Positions 44,111-55,200 of a DNA stretch of 64,000 bases are shown piece by piece. Each line of letters opens with the position of its first letter. Position 1 is the first letter of the stretch. Below the pieces are notes generated by a model. It was not told where the DNA came from. It saw only the letters and a list, made by a program, of their open reading frames with translations, and searched no databases. The DNA lies in assembly GCA_019055375.1 (NCBI GenBank), contig JAHQIW010000934.1:1-64000 (forward strand), given 5' to 3'. Position numbers and translations under genes: made by a program. The DNA is from Parelaphostrongylus tenuis (taxonomy: Eukaryota; Nematoda; Chromadorea; Rhabditida; Metastrongylidae).

Positions 44111-46395
44111 TCTAAAAAGGTTCCTTCAAAGAGCCCTTTCCGATCTCAGATATGTACGAATTTCTTTATGAACTTCCTTAGATTTGATTTCCAAATTTGA
44201 GGAGAGTGACAATGAACTACGTACGTCTTTAATTCCGATTTTCATTGAAACTCGGTGTTGATAGCAATACGCTGTCTTTTTCTCGTGGAACAATGCGCGA
44301 TTTTCATAAATTCTTATCATTAATAGTATTTGAGCGTTTTTGCGCCTATAGCAGCCACGATGATTTAAATCAAGTGACCATTGTTGTTGTTCTTCTTGCG
44401 GTGTTGGTCTTCGCAGCAGTCGCATCAAGACGGATCAAGCACGGTGGATCACCTCACGATTTAGATACTCATAAGACCTTGATATCTCCTGTTTTTCATT
44501 GTTTCAGTGCTGGTGATAACAAGAAGTATAATGGAGGATGGTGTTTCTAGAGTGAACGTAGTTCTACCCATAAGTGGGCGTGCCAGCTGCTAGCCATTGC
44601 CGGCTGCTCGCATCTCTTTACGGCATCGCTGCCTGCCACGAATCCGGTTTCAGCATTCTTGTTCTTTCACTTTTATTCGTAACCGAACGTTTGCCACTTG
44701 TTAATGAAGGCACACGCTCTATATTCAGTTGCTTTTCTTACTTGTTATTTTCTCATCTTTCTCCCTTAGTACTGCTTTTACTAAATTCCTTTCTCACTTT
44801 ATCTTTTTACCTTTCTGTCCTACCAATCAGTAACATTATCTTTCTGTTTCTTTCAATACCACTTTTTCTTTTCTCTTTCCCTCTTCTAGTTCGTTGTGCT
44901 TCTATCCTCTTAACATATTGTTGTTCTATGCCCTATTCTTACGTCATTAATACCTAAAGTGACCTTTGTTGTTCTCCTCATGGACTTTCTGAATCAGATT
45001 TTTGTTCAGTGACATCGTAATCACTTGTAATCGTTTTGAGTGGGCTAAACATCATCAGTGAATAATTTTCACTCTCACCAGAATTCAAGGCTACGACATT
45101 AACCATGGTGATTTTGGTTCGTGCAAATGTAATTGCGGTTTCAGACCGTGCTAAAACCACAGTTACTTTTGTAGTGTGCTTTAAATGGTGTGAATGGTAA
45201 GTTATTCAACATTGACTTCTGCAACATCTTTTGTAGTATGCATGGGCTTTAGCTACTGCTTTTCCCATGAGTTCTGATGAGGCTGATGCAAAAAGTGATT
45301 GCGGGTTAGGCAATGTCGAAATGCGTCTTCTTTACGGAACTTTTTGAATCACTACTACCCTATACGTTTGTCAACAGTTTCTGGAACAAGTGCGTTATTG
45401 ACGTTGTCAGTTCTCTCTGCTGCTTTTGGACCCATTTTACTTGAAGAAGAAAATCACTCTAGTTTGCATTGTCTAACAACCTTTCCATAGCCCAAAATAG
45501 ATATAAAATAGACAGCAAGTAATACGTCATTAGGAAGAACACATCAAGTGAGAAAGGCGCATTAGAACTATGTGTGGCATAAATAAATTTACGAAATATT
45601 CGTATCTCTATGTGTGAAAAAGGAAAAGGATGAGTTGAACTAGTAGAATACGTTCTAGGGGTTTATACCCAAAAGTACAGGACTTAAAAGGTTAAGTAAA
45701 ATCTGTTGATATTTGGGTGATTACAGTGCAAAGCTGGCTAGTACTATCTTAGGTTCTGCATAGTGAAATAAAATTTTGTGTGGTCGCCTCATGAACCAAT
45801 GGTTCTGGCTCAACAGAGCAAAGCAAACGTTTTGTGGCATCACAGGATTGAAAAAAATCGGTTGTAAAGGTAGATGTGTCATTCAAATATGTTTTACCAT
45901 CCTTTCTCATTTCATTGCGTCATATACTGGTGCACAAACCGGTGCCGATATTTTTTTGACACTTGAACTCGAGGTGACGAAGTTAGTTTACAATATTTAG
46001 CTTTCAAGATTCAAAATGTATGCATTACCAACATTTCTAACCGCAATCGCTGGTTGTCAGCAACCACCCATTAACGGGATTGATATGGCAAGCACGTGAA
46101 GTAGAGTCACCGGACTGCTGAGACAAGCACTTTTTGTGGATAGACTTCATATCGTACTGTGGCGTTGAAAAATGGATTAGGCAGTGGCTAGATTAAAATT
46201 CAAGTTTCAACCACGTCTTCTACTTGATGTATGATCATGGAAAACGCTATTGTTCCAACTGATGTCATTAAAATCTAAACATCTTTGCAAGCAGCAGACA
46301 AACCTTAATAACCTTTTGATTATACCGCGATAAAATCTTGTGCTCCTTGAACCCACACATCGTTTCTTTTACGCTGTCGATGCGTGAAAGAGAAG
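44110..46395. other. Intergenic with a possible membrane-segment exon
   Basis: At 44,376-44,420 (+) the frame reads VTIVVVLLAVLVFAAVASRR, a strong hydrophobic helix plus basic stop-transfer. It is followed by a good acceptor at 44,507 (TTCATTGTTTCAG) and AGDNKKYNGGWCF then a stop. No start or donor is certain. 44,720-44,900 is a long pyrimidine-rich tract whose 127-codon hydrophobic frame is an artefact. Confidence 0.3.
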
Positions 46396-46399
46396 CGTT

Positions 46400-46899
46400 T
46401 GAACATACAAAGTTTCGGCCGTTTGGCCTCATCAATAGCACCGTGCCTTTCGGTTCAGCCAATCTCTTGTAAGGAAGTATACCCCTTATATATAAAGAAA
46501 TCGACGCCTAACATGTTACACTGCGCGTGAGTAAAAATCACTTCACACTGCAATGGCAACAATCGCCACGTGTCAAGTGATAATATCACCCGACACTGCA
46601 GTGATTATTAGTCGAATGCTCATGACTGATCATTAAACACTGTGATGCCGGTTGATACTGTCACTTGAGATGTAATGACTTGATATCACTGAAGTGTGAA
46701 GTGATCTTTTTACTCACGTGCAGTATAACATGTTCGCCGTCGTTTCCTTTATATGTAGGGGGCATACTCCTCTGCTAGAGATTGGCTGAATTGAAAGGCA
46801 CCGTGCTACTGATGCCGTCAAAAGGTCGAGACCTCGTCTAGCACTAATAAGTGCCATATCACAACCGATGAAAGGCTTAAAATATGTTGTCAGATTACA
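46400..46899. repeat. Palindromic MITE, large copy with palindromic core
   Basis: Outer arms: GTTTCGGCCGTTTGGCCTCA, GCACCGTGCCTTTCGG, against GAAAGGCACCGTGCTACTG, GCCGTCAAAAGG. Inner arms: ACTGCGCGTGAGTAAAAATC, ACTTCACACTG, against AAGTGTGAAGTGATC, TTTTTACTCACGTGCAGT. Outer and inner arms nest, so most of the 500 bp could fold into one hairpin. The left outer tip is lost. Confidence 0.78.
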
Positions 46900-48895
46900 G
46901 AGTTTCATCCAGCCGGAAACGGTGATGTTTCTATATGCGTGACTGACATTAGTGGCCGCGAATTCATCCCACAGTTTTGACAGATCTCATTGGATCATAA
47001 TCAATGGAATTGAAAATAGATAACATTAGAAGAAAGATTCATGAACTCATGTGAAAACAGGAAGTCTTTTCCACAGGACTTGTAAAGTGCACAAGTCCTT
47101 AAGTGCTCTAGGTATTAATTGATCATCGGCAGTTGATTGGAAAACTTGAACGATCGTTAGTGAGTCTAAAAAGTTGTATCGGCGGATTGTAGTTTTCATT
47201 TTACCTTGATTGACGAGTTTTCCTTCCAGTCGATACTATATAGGAGCTATTTTAATTCGGCTTGTCTGGTATCGTAATTCTAATCTAAGCAATGCAGCAT
47301 GAAACAGCATGTAACTAATAATTATCGGTGCAATCAATGCAGCATGTAACTAATAATTATCGGTACTAAGGAACTCTGCGAGAATGAAAATTGAAGAGGA
47401 AATTTGAGTCTGACAAAACAAAAGAAGTTAATAATTGTTTCCTTCTAGCAAGGTATGGTAGCTGCTGTGCACTAAGACGGAAATTCAATTGATTCCGATC
47501 AAAAGTGCATTAGATGGCATCTTAGGAGTTCGTCTAGATTCGCAATGTCTGTGCCCTTGATGGAAATAGTGCTTCAGTTACAGATGCAGTGGCGCAGACT
47601 TAGTTGTTAAGGGATTAACTTACTTTCTTCGCAGATATAATCTAGTGGCAGTAAATTTACGCATCAAGTGAGCCATGCAAACAAGTTTTTCGGTGGTAAA
47701 AGCAATTCAGTGTTTTTCTAAGAATGAAATGTTTCATTTTGAGACTAAACTAATTATCCATATTACGAAAAAATTCATTAATGGCATCGTTTTTACGATA
47801 TAGTCCGGAAGGTATGTGTCTGCGTAACAATAGTAGCTCCATCACAATTTATTGAATTCCATACAACGTCTGAGAATGCGTTGCTACTTTCAGAAAAGTT
47901 TCTAGCCGCACTTACAATCCATGTGTATCCTTTATTTAGGCGCTGTGTGCCTTAATTTTTAAATTTCGAAATAGTCCTCATTGGCGAGCATTAGTCGGCA
48001 GACATCTCCCGTGATTTCGGTGCTAGGAAAATCACACAGAATTGGGCGTGGGTGCGAGTCATTACTGAGCAAATAATCTGTTCATTTTACGAACTTTTTT
48101 GCAACTAGTCGCTACCAATCCCTCCGAAATGGAGCGGAAAGTAAACAAACAGATGTGTTATTTCTTAGACACAACGCTTTAATTCACTCAGTCACATCCG
48201 TAGTATGCCGTACAATACAAAGCATAGATTTTTTAAATATAGATAAGGATGTGAAAAGGTTGAAAAAAGCGTTTATCATTTATAAGTCTGTGAGAGATGC
48301 TCCATGTATTCGACTTCCTCCTATATTGTAGGACTGCCCAAACACATACTCGACCTATAAATTGAACTGCAATATCCTTCAGGTAAATTAAATCATTGTT
48401 TCTAACCGCAAAAACAATTCCGATGCCCATTTATTAACGTCGAAAAGACAGGAAGTGTGGATAGTCCTTGGCGCGAATCAAATCAGAGCCCACACATTAG
48501 TTGAAGGAGACTCCCACTGCGTAATTCTCTTCTACCAAGCATATTACATTGATTTGAAATGAGCTTATAAAACAACGACGAAAATTATTGAGAGGAAAAA
48601 ATGAAGTGAAATGCCGTAGATATCTATGTAGCGGCATATGACAGTCACCATCTACACTTTACTATAAATGGGCAGGATTATTTCTAATTTGTAAACGAAT
48701 TCCAACTTGCTACTCATGAAGGTTAAAGTGCAGAAGCCTTCATGCTTTGAAGCACGTCGGAATCTTTTGATTGATTTCTCTCCCAGTTTTCTGCTGAATG
48801 AACAGTGTCATAGCCAGAACCTAACAGACATTAGAATGATTTCGCTTTCCTTGCGCATTCATTCGTCTTATAAGATTTGGTGTTTTTTTCTTGTT
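46900..48895. other. Intergenic upstream of the BTBD17-like gene
   Basis: Contains a small tandem duplication at 47,288-47,372 (GTAACTAATAATTATCGGT twice). No exon was recognised. Confidence 0.4.
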
Positions 48896-48899
48896 TCTC

Positions 48900-49099
48900 C
48901 ATCATCTGTAGGTCGATGTCACTGTGTTGCCACTCGGCGGCACTCATCGAATGTGCCGTTTTTGCCGGCTCATGATGGCACAAGCCCACGAACGACACAC
49001 TGTATAGCAGTCATTGATTCACTCGCTTCCCACTAACTGCTGCTTGTCACTCTCTGTCATCGATCCTATTTTAACGTTTTTCAATATCGACCGTTGAAT
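48900..49099 (+). promoter_or_regulatory. 5' flank / probable 5' UTR of the BTBD17-like gene
   Basis: A good splice acceptor (TTTCTCCATCATCTGTAG, ending at 48911) lies about 190 bp upstream of the ATG without a matching upstream coding exon. In a nematode this would suit spliced-leader trans-splicing, which is inference. An in-frame TAA at 49034 closes the frame upstream of the ATG. No TATA-type motif could be singled out. Confidence 0.3.
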
Positions 49100-49211
49100 A
49101 TGTCCGTTAATGACGACGATAGTGTAGACGTGACGGCTCACGGTGATATGGTCGCGATGAAAGTTCGTGACGTACCGAATCGACTCGTTATCGGTCCTGA
49201 AGAACCAGCCG
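49100..49211 (+). CDS. BTBD17-like exon 1 (start codon, acidic N-terminus)
   Basis: ATG at 49100; the donor is CCAGCCG followed by GTAATG, phase 1. Encodes MSVNDDDSVDV and a further 26 residues ending in PEEPA, with the glycine codon split across the intron. A second donor at 49194 (GTCCTG) has the same phase and would shorten the protein by six residues. The N-terminus is polar and has no signal peptide, which favours a cytosolic product. Confidence 0.7.
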
Positions 49212-52200
49212 GTAATGCGATCACAGCACTTGAAAAGTTTATCCATTTTGCAGATTTTCACAAAAATGTTTGAGATTTGAGCTTACTGAATGCTGAAATT
49301 CCGTACTATGCTTGATCACCAGGAAAGTGTATTACGATAGATACATGTTATTTTTCGAAGCTGAGATTCATCAGAATCTACGAGGATTTCTCTTATTTCA
49401 CTGCTTATTGAAAGTATTATGATCATATAGTTATCACTTTATCAAATTATTCAATTTCTTCTGACAGCTCACTTTTCGGTAGTTTCGTCATCTCCAGATG
49501 CGGTAGAGATCAGGTTGCCTACAATCCGGTCAACCACCTCCATTACTCAATCAGAAAAGACCTTAAACCTAGATTCCTCGCAATGTGGGCAAAAGGCCGA
49601 TGCAATTTTTGCTTGATGTTCAAGTTTTAGATACCACTCAGTATCATTGGATATGTAATTCATCAAGATCGATTACTTTTAGAGATTCTAATCCTGAAAT
49701 ATCCGCAGCGTCACCGTTCAACACACGGTCGCAACCTTGGATGAAGCAGTTTTAGTGACAGAGTTCACTAAAAAATAATAAGTGGACCGTTTGGTCGTCA
49801 ATGTAAAATTTTTTTGGGATGTACTGTTACGAAATTTGGGGAAAATTAGTGAGTCATTGCCCAAAGAGCAGTTCATCGATTATCCGACTGATATGAACTA
49901 TTATGACTGCATTGATAAATGGGTAATATACAGGTGTGTAGAATTAGAGGACTCGTAGTGCATTTAGTGATAACGCTATGTTTTTAGGCATGGATTGCTT
50001 CGCTGACGATCGTGATGCTCTCAACGATTTTGCCAAATATTACAATAACGCCCATCTCAGTGACGTTAACATCATCGTTGGTGAAGACACGTGCGTTTTT
50101 CATCACTTGACAAACTCCGACGAGAAAGTCATCAATCAAGTTCTGAACAACTCGTGGTGTAACGAACAATTTCCACAACTTTCTACGGTTTCACCCCGAG
50201 AAAAGTGAACGTTTAACTTTGTAGACAGAGCGGAGGGAATAATGTTTACGTTGAATAGAAAAAAATTTGTTCATTTCAGTTTTGCTGCACATCGTCTTAT
50301 CTTAGCGAAGAGTAGTGAGGTATTTGATCGAATGCTAAGTCAACGATGGAATGGCGAAAGGAAGGTGGTGTGGTTTCACGGTGAAATTATTCAAAATTTA
50401 TTGATCTAGTAATTACCAAGACCTACTTTCTATCAACCTCGACATTGATCAAATGATCCATATTTCACTATTTTCTTATGGAGCAGAGATAAGGTTGTTA
50501 TCAACAGACTTTATTATACAGTATTGGCGGACGTCTCATCGGTTTCGCATTCTTCAAAATCTGAAAGATTCAAACTGCCAGCCATCCGCTCAGTCGAACA
50601 CTTTCTCAGCCTCAGCAGTAAAAAATACATTAATACTTATCCATCTATTCATCTATTTATCCAATAATTAGTATTGATTCATCTGTTGTTCATATGGTAG
50701 ACATTCATGCATATATTTTTCTGCTGAGCTTACGAAAGTATATGTTGCGTGTCAACCGTTTGATGACGGCAGATGATCAATTTTCTCGAGCGAAAGGCGG
50801 TTGTCGTGATTCAATGACGATTTCTTTTATCCATAAAAACCTCACATTTTTTGTGTTGCTCACATGCCCCTTAATTTTCTCCACACATTATATGCTTTTT
50901 GTGCATACAATGTTTTTTTTTGCGAAGAAAACTTCTTGAGTCAAATATAATCTTGGTTTACTTATGCAACAAATTTTGAAGACCTTCTCGAAAACGAAAT
51001 CAAGTTCGATAATTTTTGAGACTTGTGCTGTTGAGAGAGTGTTGGTTTAGTCTGATGAAAATTTATCCACAGGCTCTAGCCGTGTACGCAGTTCACTGCG
51101 AGTGTTATGTACGATATTATTTTCGCTACTGTAATGAAACAGAAGTTGAAATCGCTGAGATTTAGTCTTTAGAATAACACTAAACTTTCACTGGAAAACT
51201 TGTCTGGCACAAGACGCTTTGAAGATCTTGCTTCGAAAACTATGCACATCGTCCACAAAGCCTTAATTTGTCTTCTTATGATCTGAAGAAGGCGAAACCG
51301 CTCAAACCCTCAACTATGCTGTATTGAATAAATTAGACGTGAACAGCCTCGTGTCTGCTCATAAATATAATAATGAAACAGTAATTCATCGATGTAATTT
51401 GAATCAATAATATTTTCCATTTTGAAGAATCATGAAATGTGGTTAATTGTCATGATATTAAATATTGAAGGGAAAATAGAGTACGCAAGACACAGCTCAC
51501 AAATTTAATGGCCAATTCAGTAGACTACTACAGTATAGGAATCTCAAGTTTGGGTAAATACACTCTTTCAAGGCAATGTCAAGAATGATATGGTGCAGCA
51601 CCTTGCCGTGATTATAGGTTTCTTGGCCAAATACAGTTCACTGCTTGCATAATCCGCGTTTAGCATGGCGCATTTTCAACTGAGATGTTAGGCTGTTAGA
51701 TTATCAGTTTTTTCTGATTAGAAGGGAACACATGAAAAATCTATCTCATTCGCTGGAGAGAATTTTTTTATAGGAGTGTTAGTAACCATCCGAAAGCTGA
51801 GACTTGCGGCTACAGCCGCACGCTGCCGTTTTCTTAAAACAACCCTTTATAACAATGTAACATTCAAAGTAGAATCATGTTTCAAAAAGCATCTGTTTTC
51901 TTCTTTTATCTCGCTTCTATTTTGGTGGACAAAATACCTTCCTCAGAGTGCTAATACTTGAGCTATATCACAAGCTTCAAAGAACTCAAAAATGTGCCTG
52001 CTATTCAAGAAACTCTCGATCTTGATCTCCTTTGGTCTTTTGATTTGTGCTTTAAACCACGCCGGTCACAGCTCTTTCATTAGTATATCAGTAATCATCT
52101 GATGGCGTAATGTCTTCCGATTCTTCCGATGTGGTTACTTTCTGGAGATACGGTTTAGCAGGAAAACTAAGATCGAGGTTTACATTTTGGTAACGTTGGT

Positions 52201-55200
52201 TAGGTTATAGGCTCACGAGGAGGCGAGGGCCATGACAGAGGGCGTGGCGGGGGCGGGGCGAGGCGGGACGGTCGATAAATTAACCCAATGGTGTAGAATG
52301 GTGTGCGAACCCAGATCTTACTCTGAGGGTCCCTCATTCTCTTGCACAACACTCTACATCATTGTGTTCATTTAAACATTTTAATACCGCAATCGGCGGT
52401 CAAATAAGATGATTTTAGGTCGATAAATTGTTATTCAATAGGGATTTTTTCCTGCGTTCCGAAAGAAACTCCAGATAAAGCGGTTGACTAAAGTACTGCC
52501 AAAATTTTTCTGCGCATTGACATGCTTTTCCGCTCCCAGCGATTATACGCGTGATAAAATTGAAGGCAAAAGGCTAATGTGAAACATGAATTTTGATCTG
52601 GATGCTACAGGGTTTTAAAGGAGTGTTTTGAAAAACCGGCGACGTGGAGCTGTAGCCTCAAATCTCAGCTTTCGAATGATTACTTCAACTCCTATGCAAA
52701 GTTTTCTTCAACGAATGAAATCGGTTTTTATTTGTTCCCTCCTAAGCAGAAAAAAACCAATTATCACTTCACTTCTCTAGTTACAAAGATCGAAGTTAAA
52801 ATGAAGAAAAATTGTATGGATATCTGTTAGATTTCAGAATGAGGAGAATCTCTTTGTGGAATAATTAGTTTTGAATGAAAGTGTGAATCATATTCTCACT
52901 ATATCCCTTTGACATATTTAATGGATCACTCCCTTCTCCAAATGGTTTTTGAAGGGGTCTCCAATGATGAATAAAAACTTCTCATTAGACTTACAGCAAT
53001 TATTCGAAAGGTTCACTTACGGAGAATCCGAAAATGCACTTGTTTTTTGAGAAGACTTTTACAGCGCTGTAGCAGTATAAATGATATTGCGTTTCACAAG
53101 CGACGCGCTTTGTCGCGCGTATCTTTCGCAGGACAGGAATCTTTCCTTATAGTATTAGTGATGAATAAATAATAGTTCGGTAGCGCAAATCCATTTCTAT
53201 TTGCATTTGTTTTTATAAACCCAATGATGCAGAATGGTGTGCATAAACGTTTGCGTCAGCCGGGATTCGAATTCAGATCTTGCTATTTCCGGGAGCATGT
53301 GCTAAAACGTTGCACTACCGACGCTCGTTTTGCACTCCACTCTTTCTACGCTACAACGCGTTATTTGTCAACAGCTAGCCGTCTACGATGTGGCGAGGCA
53401 GTCATTATCGACATTGAACCAACTTTTAGCACAGTTTAGCACATGCTCCCCGAATGAGTAAGATCTGGGTTTGAATCCCGGTTGACGCAAACGTTTTTGT
53501 ACACCACTCCGTTTCTCCACCTAGTCACATGTGGAGCGCAATTTTTGTTGCTGAATGAAAGATTGTGGTTTCGCTCAAAAAATTTATATGAAACATATGA
53601 CTCTGATATTCAAAGATCTCGTCTATACGTTCATATACTTTTCGTACTCAAGCTTAAGTTCAATAGCGGGTTTACTTGAAAATATAAGGTTAAAATGGAA
53701 AGCATAAGCCCACAGAACGATAGAACATTGTAAAAAACCTAAGATTCTCTACGAAAGAAAGAAAAATTTTTGAATAAATAACGAAAATTGTGAGGTAACG
53801 CAACGTGTGGGCAACACAATGTTATCTTCTCTGATAGTGCGCAGTAATATGGCTTTTTCGTAAAACAGTACACTTTTGTATGAATCTATTACTAATATTT
53901 TCAGAAAAATTCTGTGCTGTGAGAATTATGGGCGATAACGCGAGTTGCATGTGAAACATAATTCTTTTTTATTGCTGCGGCGGTGTAGGAAAGTCTTTTG
54001 CAAGCACATTTTTGAGTTCTCTCTAATTCAACCTTTGAATGAACTCTGACCAATAAAACTCTGTTGGAGTTTTTGTTAAACAAAGAAGAATCCCTCAAGA
54101 AACCTTTTCTAATAACGTAAAAGTATTTATTTTACTTTAAGGATCTCGAGATTATCGAAGACGCCCCCTGTCAGAAAGTGTTTCCAGCGTTTCTTCGATT
54201 TCTCTACTGTAATCATGTCGTCCTACATCAAGATAACTGCCTACCGATACTCATATTAGCGGACAAATATAATGTGATCAGCTTAAAAAAAGTCAGTTTA
54301 TATTATTTTTTTGAAGTTGTTCACGCCAATATTTCTTTTCATTTGTTCAATGGACTGTGATTTGGAAGCTCAAACAAAAGTAGAGCGGATAACCATAGAA
54401 TATTATGGCGTTTTCCCGAGGATTTCGATGTAGTACTTTGGGTCTCGTCAATTTTCCAAGCGATGGGGTGTAGTTGATCCCTAGAGTTTTTGTTTGAATG
54501 TGCAAAAAGTGTGTTACGATATCATTCAAATGATTTTGTCATTAAAAATGGAAGCCGTTAATGATTAAGCTGACACCAGGGTGAGACTAGACACAGTGCT
54601 GCGGTAGCAAACTTCCTGACTGATATCGCTTAAGGTCTGTATCGACTTCGCCATATCTGAGATCCTTCCTAGTCTGACGTTGAAGGATGTGTTTAGCATA
54701 TGGTTCTCGTATGCAACAAAGGCTTATCATCAGGTAAGGCACTATGACTCGTATATTTCTCGTAAATGTGATCTCACAAAGCTAGGAATGGTATAAGTAT
54801 GGATAAAAATTTTCTATGTGAACGTATTCCATCAATCCAATGATAGGACGAGTTCTCGATATCTCCCTATTGAAAGCTGAAGATGAATTCAACATATAAT
54901 TATTACCTATCTGTTCCATATCTAGATACAATGTGAAACACAATCTTGAAGGTGTTAGAATATAAGAAAAACTCGAAACCTCTTGTGGGCTGCGAACCAT
55001 CCGTTTGGCGGAGTCACGTAATAGTACAGACAGTCATAAAAAGTTAAAATATTGTGATTTCGTCAGCGGCTTCAATTTGATTGAGCTCATTGCTAATTTC
55101 TGCTCCTCCGATAATTCTCGTTGAGGATGATCTTAACCATGAGGTATTCTTGATGTCCTATCACTATAAACTTCGAAATACTGTTTGTTAGCTTCAACTT

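Noticed and set aside
44574..44957. 127-codon hydrophobic frame resembling a membrane protein
   Set aside because: It lies on a long pyrimidine-rich tract, which automatically encodes Leu/Phe/Ser; no splice or family support.
48707..49036. 109-codon + frame just before the BTBD17-like start
   Set aside because: It overlaps the gene's probable 5' UTR in another frame, has no motif and no splice link to exon 1.
49984..50178. Minus-strand 64-codon frame
   Set aside because: Shadow of BTB exon 2 on the opposite strand.
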